The position numbers were made by a program, and so were the translations under genes. A DNA stretch of 64,000 nucleotides. Origin: Sphingobacteriia bacterium 24-36-13 (GTDB lineage: Bacteria > Bacteroidota > Bacteroidia > Chitinophagales > Chitinophagaceae). The notes beneath the pieces were generated by a model. It was not told the DNA's origin, ran no database searches, and saw nothing but the letters and a program-made list of their open reading frames with translations. How positions within the stretch are numbered: position 1 is the first letter of the stretch; each line of letters starts with the position of its first letter. The stretch lies in assembly GCA_002281875.1 (NCBI GenBank), contig NCHN01000006.1:1-64000 (forward strand). The letters run 5' to 3'. Positions 46,162 through 56,307 of this stretch are shown piece after piece.

Positions 46162-47412
46162 ATGCGAATCATTTTCATTTTGATGATTTTTATAAGCGTT
46201 TCGGGTCAATTAAAGGCCCAAAACGACCCTTTTATGCTAGGAATGACCCTTGGCGGGGGTGAAATCAATGAAAATCAGCTTCCTGGCAACTTAAACGAGC
46301 ATTACCAATACCCTTCCGAAGAAGAGTTAGATTATTATTATCAAAAGGGATTTAGGTTAATCACTATTCCTTTCAGATGGGAGCGGGTACAAAAAACCTT
46401 AGGCGGAGATTTGGACTATGGAGAGATTGCAGAAATTCGTAAAGTAGTTTCTTGGGCAGCTAACCGAGACATGCAAGTTATTTTGAGCATGTACAATGGC
46501 GGCAGATACCGAAAATATGGGGTGGATTATATTGTTGGTTCTTATTCGGTAAGCAGACAAGATTTTGCAGATTGTTGGAATAAAATTGCCAATGCATTTT
46601 CAGGATACCCCAATATTTATGGATATAATTTAATGTCTGAGCCTCATGATATGCAAGCATTCGATTGGCAAACATCCGCTCAGTGGGCAATCACTTCAAT
46701 TCGTATGGCCGATAGAAGAAGCCGTATTATTGTGTCGGGTAATAATTACGCAGCCGCTGAAAGTTGGGCAGATTATAGCGATCAATTAAAAAATTTAAAT
46801 GATCCACAAGATAAATTGGTCTTTAACGCGCATTGTTATTTTGATAACGACTTTACTGGAAAATATCTTTTTTCCTACGACCAAAATCAAGCATGGGATT
46901 CAACAGGTATTCAAAGGGCAATGCCATTTGTGCAATGGTTAAAGCAAAACAATAAAAAAGGAATCATTGGACAATTTGGTGTCCCAGATACCGATGCACG
47001 ATGGTTAACCATCATGGATAAATTCCTTCAATACTTAAAAGCAGAGAATGTAACCGCACAATACAGCTCTTCTGGTAAAAGATTGAGTGGAAACCCAGTA
47101 AGTACATATCCGCTTGCTAGTGTAGAACGCCCACAAATTAAAACCTTACAAAGCTTTTTAGCAGGTGCTGAAATGACCTACAAAAAACCCATTGAAAAAA
47201 ATGAATCAAGTGTTCAAACAGAGCCTAATAAGAATAATATAACACCGGTTGAAAAAGTTGTAGATGCACCTGCAGAACCCCCTTCTTCATTTTTATTTTT
47301 ACCAGGTACAATTTTGTTGCCACAACCCAATGGTGGATTGTATAAGCCCGTGTTAAAATCAACCTCCACTAGAGAAAAAACGGTGCGCGTTGCTAAATAC
47401 AGGAAACCTTAA
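46162..47412 (+). CDS. GH5 cellulase-like secreted protein with an altered nucleophile
   Basis: The 416-aa protein has a signal peptide (about 1-18, ending LKAQ) and a TIM-barrel of the glycoside hydrolase 5 type: GFRLITIPFRWERVQ, VILSMYNGG, IYGYNLMSEPHDM with the acid/base E160 (the usual NEP reads SEP), VFNAHCYF. The nucleophile strand normally ends in EFG or EYG; here it reads GIIGQFGVP, with Gln271 (codon CAA at 46972). Retaining hydrolysis is therefore doubtful. A Pro/Lys/Thr-rich tail (about 345-416) ends in a basic sequence. ATG at 46162 starts the signal peptide; the frame opens at 46105. Confidence 0.82.
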   Translation: MRIIFILMIFISVSGQLKAQNDPFMLGMTLGGGEINENQLPGNLNEHYQYPSEEELDYYYQKGFRLITIPFRWERVQKTLGGDLDYGEIAEIRKVVSWAANRDMQVILSMYNGGRYRKYGVDYIVGSYSVSRQDFADCWNKIANAFSGYPNIYGYNLMSEPHDMQAFDWQTSAQWAITSIRMADRRSRIIVSGNNYAAAESWADYSDQLKNLNDPQDKLVFNAHCYFDNDFTGKYLFSYDQNQAWDSTGIQRAMPFVQWLKQNNKKGIIGQFGVPDTDARWLTIMDKFLQYLKAENVTAQYSSSGKRLSGNPVSTYPLASVERPQIKTLQSFLAGAEMTYKKPIEKNESSVQTEPNKNNITPVEKVVDAPAEPPSSFLFLPGTILLPQPNGGLYKPVLKSTSTREKTVRVAKYRKP

Positions 47413-49757
47413 GAAACGATTCTAAGTTTAGCGTAGTTCAACATGATCTTCTTTTCTCCATTTTGCGCAAAGTCAATAGTAGCTACTGGATTATGCGCAG
47501 AACCTTCCATGGCTTTTACTATGCCAAAACCAAATTTTTGGTGTTCTACTTTTTGACCCACTTCTAAGCTAGAAGTATCGCTGGGTGCAAAATCAGCAGA
47601 AGGAATATGTGCCACTACCTTTGGAGCTAATGGTTGAATAGGCATATATTCAGGCTTGCTGCTCGCTGGTTTTTTAGAAGGGGGCGGTCCATATTTATTT
47701 GCAGCTTGTTGAGACGAATTTCCAAAACCTCTTTGCATTCGTTCATATGCAGAGCCCCATTCGGAACCTGAGTGATTTCTAGCACCACCGCCAGCATAAG
47801 TTTTGTCAATAGATTCTTCGGGCATTTCGTCTATGAATCGGCTGGGTTCATTTTGAACCAGCTGACCAAAACGATACCTTGAATTAGCATATGTGAGCCA
47901 AAGTCTTTGCTTGGCTCTGGTAACAGCCACATAAAATAACCTTCTTTCTTCTTCTAACTCTTCTCTGGTATTAATGCTCATTGAATTAGGGAAAAGGGTT
48001 TCTTCTATTCCCCCTACAAACACACAACCAAATTCTAATCCCTTAGCAGCATGTATAGTCATCAACTTTACAACGTCATTGTTTTCCTTGTCATCGTCTG
48101 CATCGGTTAACAAAGTAATTTGCTGCAAATAGGAACCTAAAGTTTTATCACCCAATTCTCCATCATCGTTACTAGGACTTTCGGTCCATTCTTTAATAGA
48201 GTTGAATAACTCTTGTACGTTTTCGTAACGAGCAAGACCCTCTGTTGTTTTATCGTTGAATAGTTCTTTTACTAGACTGGTATGTTTGCCTACTTGAGTG
48301 GCTACATCAAAAGCATTTTTATCGGTCAACATGCTTTGGAAATAGCGAATCATGGTAGTGAAATTTTGTAAAGCTTCTAATGTTCCAGATTTAAATCCAA
48401 ATTCACCTGCTCTACTCACCACATTAAACATGGGAATATTTTGTTCATTGGCAATAATGACCAATTTTTCAATGGTTGTTTTGCCAATTCCTCTAACCGG
48501 ATAATTGATGATTCTTTTTAAGGCTTCTTCATCATTGGTATTTACAATCACCCTTAAATATGCAAGAATATCTTTAATTTCTTTTCTTTGATAAAAGCTT
48601 ACGCCTCCGTAAATCCGATATGCAATTCCCATTTTTCTTAAGCTCTCTTCAAAAGACCGGCTCTGGGCGTTGGTTCTATAAAGAATAGCAAAATCTTTAT
48701 TAAAATAATGATTGCGGAGTTTTTGTTCTTGAATAGTATCAGCAACAAATTTCCCTTCTTCATTATCGGTCATGGTTCTTACCAACTTAATCTTTTCTCC
48801 TTCTTCGTTTTCGGTCCAAAGATTTTTTGGTATTTGACCCTTATTATTTTTTATGACCTGATTGGCTACTTTTAAAATCTGCTGACTACTTCTATAATTC
48901 TGTTCCAGCTTTACCACTTTCACATCATCATAGTCTTTCTGAAATTGTAATATATTTTCAATGGTAGCACCCCTGAAACTGTAAATACTTTGTGCATCAT
49001 CACCCACTACACAAATATTTTCATGAGCAGCAGCTAAGAGCTTGCTAATTTGGTATTGAACAGGATTGGTATCTTGATACTCATCTATCAGCAAGTATTT
49101 AAACTTGTGTTGGTACTTGTGTAATGCTTCAGGAAAATTATTCAGTAACTCATACATTTTCAACAATAGATCATCAAAATCCATTGCTCCGTTTTTGAAA
49201 CAACGTTTGGCGTATGCAGCATATACTTGCGAAATGGCTGGCCTATTAGATCTTGCATCTTCTTGTTGAATGGCATAATCGGTTGCGTATTCAGCAGGAC
49301 CTACTAATGCGTTTTTTGCTGAAGAAATTCTATTGCCTACAATATTGGGTTTATAATGTTTATCGTCTAAATGCAATTCATTAATTACTGTTTTTAAAAC
49401 AGAACGGCTGTCGTCGGTATCGTAAATGGTGAAATTGCTTGGATATCCCAACTTACTGGCTTCTGCCCTAAGTATTCTTGCGAAAACACTGTGGAAAGTT
49501 CCTACGTATAAATTTCTAGCTTCTGCATTACCCAAAATTTTTTCAATTCTTTCTTTCATTTCTGCAGCAGCCTTATTCGTAAAAGTCAGTGCAAGAATAT
49601 TAAATGCATCTACCCCATTTGCCATTAAATGAGCTATTCGAGTAGTTAATACTTTGGTTTTTCCGCTTCCTGCACCGGCCACAATCATCAATGGCCCCTT
49701 TATATGTGTAACCGCTTCCCTTTGAGACTCATTGAGTCCATTCAAATAATCCTGCAT
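47409..49757 (-). CDS. pcrA: UvrD/PcrA-type ATP-dependent DNA helicase
   Basis: This superfamily 1A helicase unwinds DNA 3' to 5' in repair and replication restart. The 782-aa product has the Q-motif LNESQREAV, Walker A GAGSGKT (27-34), LALTFTNKAAAEMKER, DEYQDTN, GDDAQSIYSFRGA, VKLEQNYRS, KLMTIHAAKGLEF and VAVTRAKQRLWL. The C-terminal PcrA-like tail contains VEHQKFGFGIVKAMEG. Full length. It is convergent with the GH5-like gene, the two stops interlocking in TTAA. Confidence 0.96.
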   Translation of the reverse strand: MQDYLNGLNESQREAVTHIKGPLMIVAGAGSGKTKVLTTRIAHLMANGVDAFNILALTFTNKAAAEMKERIEKILGNAEARNLYVGTFHSVFARILRAEASKLGYPSNFTIYDTDDSRSVLKTVINELHLDDKHYKPNIVGNRISSAKNALVGPAEYATDYAIQQEDARSNRPAISQVYAAYAKRCFKNGAMDFDDLLLKMYELLNNFPEALHKYQHKFKYLLIDEYQDTNPVQYQISKLLAAAHENICVVGDDAQSIYSFRGATIENILQFQKDYDDVKVVKLEQNYRSSQQILKVANQVIKNNKGQIPKNLWTENEEGEKIKLVRTMTDNEEGKFVADTIQEQKLRNHYFNKDFAILYRTNAQSRSFEESLRKMGIAYRIYGGVSFYQRKEIKDILAYLRVIVNTNDEEALKRIINYPVRGIGKTTIEKLVIIANEQNIPMFNVVSRAGEFGFKSGTLEALQNFTTMIRYFQSMLTDKNAFDVATQVGKHTSLVKELFNDKTTEGLARYENVQELFNSIKEWTESPSNDDGELGDKTLGSYLQQITLLTDADDDKENNDVVKLMTIHAAKGLEFGCVFVGGIEETLFPNSMSINTREELEEERRLFYVAVTRAKQRLWLTYANSRYRFGQLVQNEPSRFIDEMPEESIDKTYAGGGARNHSGSEWGSAYERMQRGFGNSSQQAANKYGPPPSKKPASSKPEYMPIQPLAPKVVAHIPSADFAPSDTSSLEVGQKVEHQKFGFGIVKAMEGSAHNPVATIDFAQNGEKKIMLNYAKLRIVS

Positions 49758-49796
49758 ACGTATAAATTCAATTGCAAGATAGGCTAAGGATTGCTT

Positions 49797-52193
49797 TTAA
49801 AAACGGTGAATTCCGGTATAGTGAAGAATTAGTTTAAACAGTTCCGAAGGAATAAAGGGTTTTACTACAATATCATTTATGCCAGTGCTTTTTATGCGTT
49901 CTTCAATTTCTCTTGGCAAGCTAGCGGTTAAAGCTATAATGGGTGTTTTTACTCCACGATCTCTTAAAATACGTGTGGCTTCATAACCGTCCATTACTGG
50001 CATATGCATATCCATTAAAATAATTTGGTGTATAGAAGCATCAAATACATCAACTGCTTCCTGTCCGTTCTGTGCAATGGCTACAGTAGCTCCCCATTTA
50101 CTTAGAAAAGTTTTTGCCACTAAAATATTTACTTCATTGTCTTCTACTAATAAAATAGTCATGCCTGTTAAAGGCTTACTTTCTTCAGTAGGTGCAGGAC
50201 TATGAATAATTGCTTGTTCAATTATTTTTGGGGGAGCTATGGGGAAATTAATTTCAAAGAAAAAAGTGGAGCCTTTTTCTGGTTCGCTCTTAAGTTGAAG
50301 TTGAGCCCCTTGTAATTCTAGTAATCGTTTACTAATGGCAAGCCCCAAACCTGTACCACCAAAATTTCTAGAAGTACTGGTATCAGCTTGGGTAAATTGG
50401 TCAAAAATCATTTGTTGTTTCTCGGTTGCAATTCCAATTCCCGTATCTTCTATTTCTACCAGTAAATGAATATTCGAACCATCTTTATGAATAACTCCTA
50501 TCCTTAATTCTACAAAACCCTTCTTGGTAAATTTGATGGCATTGTGAATGAGGTTACCCATAATTTGACTTGTCCTAGTAGGATCTCCTATTAAATTGGT
50601 TGATAATTGATCATCAACTTTTAATCTTAAATCAACGCCCTTGTCTTTTGCCAAAATGCCAAATCCAGCAATTAATTTATTTGCAATATTCTTCAAATCC
50701 ATTTCAATGGATTCGAACCCAATTTTTCCAGCTTCAATTTTATTGTAGTCTAAAATATCATTTACGATAGACAACAAATTATTCGCAGAAAACAATAAGA
50801 CGTTTAATTGTTCTTTTTGTTCCTCCGATGGTTTTTCCATCAGCATAATATTGGTCATGCCTAAAATGGAATTAAGCGGTGTTCTAATTTCATGAGACAT
50901 CGTACTCAAGAAATCATTCTTAGCTTTAAGACCTTGCTCTGCTTGCTTTTTAGCTTCTTTTAAAATAAAAGCAAATCGAAAAGAGAGTACTAGAGATTGC
51001 AAAAAGAAGAAAGTGATATAGCCGAAAAACAAGACAAATCTTGGAGGCTGAATTATATTGAAGTACTTAAGGTTGATTAAGAAAAAAATCACTAGCAAAA
51101 TGCCTGTACTTAACAAAGCATATTTTGCCCCCAGCTTTTTATTTAGATAAGCCCTAATATAAATATAGAATGCATGTCCAATTACGGAGAACATTACAAT
51201 TAAGAAGGGGTTGATTAATTGAGTAAAAACACTAGGTGGAAAAATTATTACAGTTAAACATAATAAACCAGCCATAATCGCTTCTGTATAGAGCAACCAC
51301 TTGTTGGTTTCTTCGGGAAATAAATATTTAGTGTAAAACATGAAAAATAGAACACTAATAAATAAGCTGAGGTATTCTAAGTGAACACCAATTATCCAAG
51401 GGAAATTAGGGAACAAGCTATGTAGTACATAATTATCAGAACCTATAATTCTATAGCTATAGGCAATACAAAATAAAGAGAAGAATAAAATCACTTTATC
51501 GTGTTTGCCAAAATAAAATAATCCAATAAAGAATAAACCCCCCATTAATAAAGCCCCAGCTAATAATAAATCGAATCCATCTTCTGCAGCTTTATCTGCT
51601 TGAAGAATTTGTTTATTACCAATTAGTATTGGTTTATAAGGGCCACCTTTTGAATGCCTAAAATTGGCAATTTGTAAAATTAAATCCAATGTATCTGCAT
51701 TGGGTAATTCAGCAACCTGTTCCAGCCATTGTTCAGTGGTTGTTTCTTTGGTAGTTCCAGGTGCACCTGCAGCAGCAAAAAATTGTCCATTCACAAAAAG
51801 TTTAAAAGAACAATAAGTGTCTGGCAGTTTAATTGCCAATTTATGTTCACGTTTATTATTCAGTAAAACCCGCACAGTATAACTGGCATAACCTTTCGCA
51901 GAAAGTGTTTTTCCGTTTATTGTTGTATAGTTCCAGTGATTTGGGAAATAGGTGTAATTGGTTGGGCTTGTTAAACTATCAGAAGGAGATAATAATTGAT
52001 TCCAATAAATTCCCCACTCTCCTGAAATGGGTATGGTGGTTTGATCTAATGGTATATTTCTTAAATCAATTATTCCATTTTGAACAAGTGGAATAGTCGG
52101 TTTTTTGGATTGAGCCTGTCCATTAAATACCCCATTGCTTAGTAGCATCAGTAGGAAAAAACTGACCTGAAGAAAGGTTTTTTTGGTAGGCAT
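49797..52193 (-). CDS. Hybrid sensor histidine kinase (7TMR-DISM, HisKA, HATPase, receiver)
   Basis: The 798-aa protein has a signal peptide, a periplasmic jelly-roll-like domain (about 50-195, with SGEWGIYWN and ASYTVRVLLNN), seven membrane helices (about 205-410), a short coiled coil, a HisKA domain (LSTMSHEIRTPLNSILGM), an ATPase domain (NLIHNAIKFT, EDTGIGI, GGTGLGLAISKRL) and a C-terminal receiver (LLVEDNEVN, LMDMHMPVMDGYEAT, KPF). No DNA-binding output or partner is adjacent, so a phosphotransfer protein elsewhere must relay the signal. The ligand is unknown. Confidence 0.93.
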   Translation of the reverse strand: MPTKKTFLQVSFFLLMLLSNGVFNGQAQSKKPTIPLVQNGIIDLRNIPLDQTTIPISGEWGIYWNQLLSPSDSLTSPTNYTYFPNHWNYTTINGKTLSAKGYASYTVRVLLNNKREHKLAIKLPDTYCSFKLFVNGQFFAAAGAPGTTKETTTEQWLEQVAELPNADTLDLILQIANFRHSKGGPYKPILIGNKQILQADKAAEDGFDLLLAGALLMGGLFFIGLFYFGKHDKVILFFSLFCIAYSYRIIGSDNYVLHSLFPNFPWIIGVHLEYLSLFISVLFFMFYTKYLFPEETNKWLLYTEAIMAGLLCLTVIIFPPSVFTQLINPFLIVMFSVIGHAFYIYIRAYLNKKLGAKYALLSTGILLVIFFLINLKYFNIIQPPRFVLFFGYITFFFLQSLVLSFRFAFILKEAKKQAEQGLKAKNDFLSTMSHEIRTPLNSILGMTNIMLMEKPSEEQKEQLNVLLFSANNLLSIVNDILDYNKIEAGKIGFESIEMDLKNIANKLIAGFGILAKDKGVDLRLKVDDQLSTNLIGDPTRTSQIMGNLIHNAIKFTKKGFVELRIGVIHKDGSNIHLLVEIEDTGIGIATEKQQMIFDQFTQADTSTSRNFGGTGLGLAISKRLLELQGAQLQLKSEPEKGSTFFFEINFPIAPPKIIEQAIIHSPAPTEESKPLTGMTILLVEDNEVNILVAKTFLSKWGATVAIAQNGQEAVDVFDASIHQIILMDMHMPVMDGYEATRILRDRGVKTPIIALTASLPREIEERIKSTGINDIVVKPFIPSELFKLILHYTGIHRF

Positions 52194-52234
52194 AGGGTAT
52201 TATTGGATATACAATTTATGATATATAATTAATA

Positions 52235-52275
52235 TAAAAAAAGCGCCAACCTTTTTTAATTGGGTTGACGCTTTT
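52235..52275 (-). terminator. Intrinsic terminator after the OmpA-family gene
   Basis: GCGCCAACC (52243-52251) pairs with GGTTGACGC (52263-52271) with one mismatch, and flanking A/T runs lengthen the stem. Read on the - strand it ends in a run of T, so it terminates the OmpA-family transcript. Confidence 0.75.
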
Positions 52276-52298
52276 AAACGAGTTTTAAGAAATTATTG

Positions 52299-53189
52299 TT
52301 ATTTCTTTCTTTCTAACAACTTGAAGAATTGGTCTAATTGAGGAATAATCACAATTCTGGTTCTTCTGTTTGCAGCTCTACCTTCAGCTGTATTGTTATC
52401 TGTAATAGGAACAAACTCTCCTCTACCAGCGGCAGTCATTCTTTTTGGATTCATTCCATAAGAATCTTGCAAAATTCTGACAACTGTTGTAGCTCTTTTA
52501 ACACTCAAGTCCCAGTTGTCAATCATTCCACCTCCTTTAACTAAAGGAATAGAATCGGTATGACCTTCTACTAAAAATTCAATATCAGGTTGCGCATTCA
52601 ATACTTTCGCTACTTTTCCCAATACTTCTTTAGCTCTTTCAGTTACTTCATAACTACCACTCTTGAATAATAATTTATCAGAGATATCTACGTATACTAC
52701 TCCTTTGTCAACCTTAATATTTACATCTTTATCGTCTATATTACCCAATACCCCTTTTAGATTCATTACCAATGCCATATTCAAAGAATCTTTTCTAGCA
52801 ATAGATCCTTGTAGGTCTTGAATATATAAATCTTTAGCACCAATATTTTCCAAAGACCTTCTAATGCTTTCGGCCTGTGCACCAGTCACCACCGAAAGGT
52901 CTTTTAGTTGATTCAATACTAAATTGTTTGTTTGCTTAACATAGTCCAACTGTGTATTAGTGGTATTTAAAAGGGCATCAGCAGATTGCTTCTGTGTTTG
53001 AAGATTACTGATTTGATTTTTTGACTTATTCAACTCTTCTTCTAGTGTTCTGTATTTTCCTTGTAACTCCGCATATGCACCATTCAATTCGCCATATCTA
53101 GCTTCTGCCTGCCTTAATTGTTTAGGGCTTACACAAGAAAAAAGAACAAAAGCGGCCAAGCTGGCCATTGTGTAGAATTTCATTTTCAT
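52299..53189 (-). CDS. OmpA-family lipoprotein with coiled coil
   Basis: The 296-aa lipoprotein (lipobox VLFSC) has a long coiled coil (about 25-130) and a C-terminal OmpA-like peptidoglycan-binding domain (about 165-290): LLFKSGSYEVTERAKEVL, EGHTDSIPL, NWDLSVKRATTVV and NRRTRIVI. It would tether the outer membrane to the cell wall. It lies 30 bases after the interrupted fadD gene and ends at a terminator. Confidence 0.92.
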   Translation of the reverse strand: MKMKFYTMASLAAFVLFSCVSPKQLRQAEARYGELNGAYAELQGKYRTLEEELNKSKNQISNLQTQKQSADALLNTTNTQLDYVKQTNNLVLNQLKDLSVVTGAQAESIRRSLENIGAKDLYIQDLQGSIARKDSLNMALVMNLKGVLGNIDDKDVNIKVDKGVVYVDISDKLLFKSGSYEVTERAKEVLGKVAKVLNAQPDIEFLVEGHTDSIPLVKGGGMIDNWDLSVKRATTVVRILQDSYGMNPKRMTAAGRGEFVPITDNNTAEGRAANRRTRIVIIPQLDQFFKLLERKK

Positions 53190-53219
53190 TGGTCTTTCGT
53201 ATTAATAATTGGGTGCAAG

Positions 53220-54866
53220 TTAAGCAAAAACCACTTTTACAGAAGCATTGTACCAATTGTTATAAAAGTCTTTGAATGTTTCGTCCAATACTTTTCGTTT
53301 AATCTTGAGTGTTGGTGTTAAAATACCATTTTGAATGGTCCACTCTTCTGCCATAATAATCAATTTGGCCAATTGTTCGTGGTGTTCAAGCTCTTGGTTA
53401 ATCTTTTCTAGCAATTGATGTAAGTGTTCTTGTAAGCTGGTTTGGGCCAATTGCCTGGCGTGTTCAGATAAAGTGCATAAAAGCAGTGGAGCAGGCATTC
53501 CCCATCCTACTACACAAGCTTGTGCAATCATAGCATCGGACAATACCTTGGATTCTATAGGTGCAGGCGCAACATATTTACCCTTACTGGTTTTAAATTG
53601 GTCTTTAATTCTACCGGTGATTTTTAAATAGCCAGCTTCATCAACTTGGCCTTCGTCACCTGTTTTTAAATAGTCGTCTTCAAACATTTCAGCTGTTAAA
53701 ACAGGTTCTTTATAATATCCCAACATATTGGCTTCACTCTTCACCAACACTTCATTTTGTTCACTTAGTTTAACAGTTACACCGGGATAAGATTGTCCTA
53801 CTGTACCAAACTTACAAGCGCCCTTTCTATTAGAATGAGACAAAGCAGAATTTTCGGTCATACCATACGCTTCCTGAATTTACATTCCTAATTGGTAAAA
53901 CCAATCTAGGACAGTTGGGTTAATGGGCGATGCACCAGTATACAAATGCTTTACTCTACCTAGACCTAATTTTTTGCGAATGGTTTTTTTAATTATTGTA
54001 GATACGATTGGGACTTTTAACAGTTTACTCAATTTATGCTGCGGCATTTTACGCAATATTTCTTCTCGAATTTTTTCCCAGATTCGAGGTACCGCTAAAA
54101 AAATAGTAGGTTGAGTATATTGAAGGTTTTTTGAAAAAGAATCCATGCTTTCAACAAAATGAATACAACCTCCTGTAAATATGGCACCACATTCTACCAA
54201 CATTCTTTCGGCAACATGGCAAAGCGGTAAGTAAGAGAAGAACACTTCATCTTTTAAAGGAGGCGTACTTTCTAAAAAAGAATACACAGCAAATGACATG
54301 GTATGGTTATTATGCATGACACCTTTGGGAGTACCTGTAGTACCAGAAGTATAAATGATACAAGAGAGCGCTTTAGGATCAAGTGGACTAAGTTCAGTTA
54401 ATGGCGAAGAAGTACGCACCAAGTCATCCCAATTTAAACAACCAACATTTAAATAAAAAGGAAAACTGATTTGGGTCATTTCTTCAGGAATGCCCATTCT
54501 AATTAATTCAGGGTTATCTAGTTTACCAACAAAAATCGTCTTGGCTTCACTATGCAATAAAATTTCATTTACTGCAGTGCTTGTAATATTAGGATAGAGC
54601 GGAACAGAAACCATTCCAGCCATATTGATAGCCAAATCGGCCATGATCCAATGTGCACAGTTTTTACTTAGTATGGCTACTTTATCTCCATGTTGTAAAC
54701 CAGACTGTTGCAACCAAGCAGCCATTGATCTAATTTCTTTACCCGCTTTAGACCATGAAAAATCTTGGTAAACCCCTTTTACAGGCTCAGACAAGAATAA
54801 TTTATTGGGCTGGCTTTTTTCGAACCTGCAAAAATTATCAATAATGGTTGGATAGGTGTTTGTCAT
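53220..54866 (-). pseudogene. fadD: AMP-dependent acyl-CoA synthetase interrupted by an in-frame TAA
   Basis: Two adjacent reading frames form one AMP-binding long-chain acyl-CoA synthetase. The first (54866-53880) has SCIIYTSGTTGTPKGVMH and SYLPLCHVAER and ends QLGM. The TAA at 53882-53880 is followed in the same frame by IQEAYGMTENSA, the adenylate motif, then TGDEGQVDEAGYLKITGRIKDQFKTSKGKYVAP. Apart from this one codon the 548-codon frame is intact, so one base change explains the stop. A downstream ATG at 53861 could start a useless C-terminal piece. A sequencing error is possible. The plsC gene begins 1 base upstream of the start. Confidence 0.85.
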
Positions 54867-54867
54867 A

Positions 54868-55437
54868 TTAGTTGGGGGCTTGTTGATCTAAATGTTGTAA
54901 ACCGTATTCAGGTATTTTGCCTTCTTTATCGGCAAAATAATGGATAATATATTGTAAGTCTGCTTCCATATTACCAGTAGGTAAAAAGGGTTCAGAGAAA
55001 GTGATTTGTTTTTTTCCAAAATCTAAACCAGCTAAAACAATTGGTACGCCGGCTTTATGGGCAATATGATAGAACCCAGTTCTAAGCTTGTCTACTTTTT
55101 TTCGAGTTCCTTCAGGAGATAATGCCAAAACAAAAGATTCGCTGGCATTAAATTTTTCAACGACTTGGTCAACTACATTGTTGTTGCTGAAACGGTCTAC
55201 GGGAAACCCACCTAGTTTCCTAAAAAAGAATCCAAAACGACCCTTGAATAACTCAGCTTTGCCTAAAAATTTTAAATGATATAATCTTAATTTACTTCTT
55301 ACTGCAAGGCCAACTACAAAATCCCAGGCACTGGTATGAGGGCCTACAGCAATTACACATTTTTTCAGGTGATAAGGAAATTCATCACGAATAGTCCATC
55401 CCTGCAGTTGCAGAAAAATGTTCCAGCATACACGCAT
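54868..55437 (-). CDS. PlsC-like 1-acylglycerol-3-phosphate acyltransferase
   Basis: The 189-aa enzyme has the acyltransferase motif HTSAWD (H34, D39), an RKLGGFPVDR block, and the SPEGTR motif in LALSPEGTRKK. It acylates a lysophospholipid or similar acceptor. It has no clear membrane helix. It precedes the interrupted acyl-CoA synthetase by 1 base, so the pair once supplied and used acyl-CoA together. Confidence 0.87.
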   Translation of the reverse strand: MRVCWNIFLQLQGWTIRDEFPYHLKKCVIAVGPHTSAWDFVVGLAVRSKLRLYHLKFLGKAELFKGRFGFFFRKLGGFPVDRFSNNNVVDQVVEKFNASESFVLALSPEGTRKKVDKLRTGFYHIAHKAGVPIVLAGLDFGKKQITFSEPFLPTGNMEADLQYIIHYFADKEGKIPEYGLQHLDQQAPN

Positions 55438-55499
55438 AGCAATCGATTGGGAAAATCAAGATAGAAAAAAATGGATAAAAGGGGAAATAAAGTTTTGTG

Positions 55500-56216
55500 C
55501 TAATATTTTAAATGACGTGCACTAGCGTATACCGAATGGGTTAAACTATCCCAATTGGCATACCATTGCATGATAACAGTTGTTCCGTCTTTTTTAACGA
55601 TTCTGTTTTCAAAGTTGGTTAACTCTATACCGTTTTTAATTTGGGAGAATGCTTCAAAAGTTTTTCTTCTGTCCTCCTCAAATACAAAGTCAATATGGTC
55701 TTTTCCTACCAATTCCCAATCTTCATAACCCCACAATTTTTCCACTTGACGATTAATTCTTACGTATTCACCTTTTATATTGAGTACACATAAAATATCT
55801 AATGAAGCGTCTAAAATTTTTCTTAAATCTCTTACAGATTTTTCCAATTGAAGTTCACTTTCTACTTGATCGGTTATATCATTCACTAAAGCATAAATAC
55901 TTGTGATTGTTTCTTCAATTTTGATGGGAATATAAGTGACCACCCAGGTTAACTGATTATTTTTTACTGTTTGAATTTTGCACCTAAATTTTTCGGTAGC
56001 ACCCGCTTTAGCTAGATTAAACTTTCTAAAAATGTCTTCCATTTCTTCAGGCAACATAAAAGGGAAAATACTCTCTCCTTTTAATTTAGATTCAGGACAC
56101 TCCAACAAAATAGGCAGTTGCTTATTCATTAAAGTGATATTACCTTCTAAGTCTAATGAAAATACTGCGTTGGGGTTTTGATCAAAAAGCAATTGATATG
56201 CAGGTTCGCTATTCAT
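55500..56216 (-). CDS. Protein with two PAS domains and no output domain
   Basis: The 238-aa product carries two PAS domains (about 5-115 and 125-235), with a short helical linker (ITDQVESELQLEKSVRDL) between them. Motifs such as NPNAVFSLDLEGNITLMN and RINRQVEKLWGYEDWELVGKD are typical. No histidine kinase, cyclase or DNA-binding domain follows: the frame stops after the second PAS. The ATG at 56216 is chosen over a TTG at 56225. It could be a diffusible sensor subunit or the remnant of a kinase. It is divergent from gmk. Confidence 0.82.
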   Translation of the reverse strand: MNSEPAYQLLFDQNPNAVFSLDLEGNITLMNKQLPILLECPESKLKGESIFPFMLPEEMEDIFRKFNLAKAGATEKFRCKIQTVKNNQLTWVVTYIPIKIEETITSIYALVNDITDQVESELQLEKSVRDLRKILDASLDILCVLNIKGEYVRINRQVEKLWGYEDWELVGKDHIDFVFEEDRRKTFEAFSQIKNGIELTNFENRIVKKDGTTVIMQWYANWDSLTHSVYASARHLKY

Positions 56217-56307
56217 AAAGATCAATTTGAATGCTTTATAGCAGGTTAATTATCCACTGTAAATTTCGGCTATTATAGTGGCTATAGCAAATAATCGTAG
56301 TTCTAAA

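Noticed and set aside
53220-53861. Separate small AMP-binding C-terminal protein
   Set aside because: It is in the same frame as the upstream part and lacks the ATP-binding half; only the TAA separates them.
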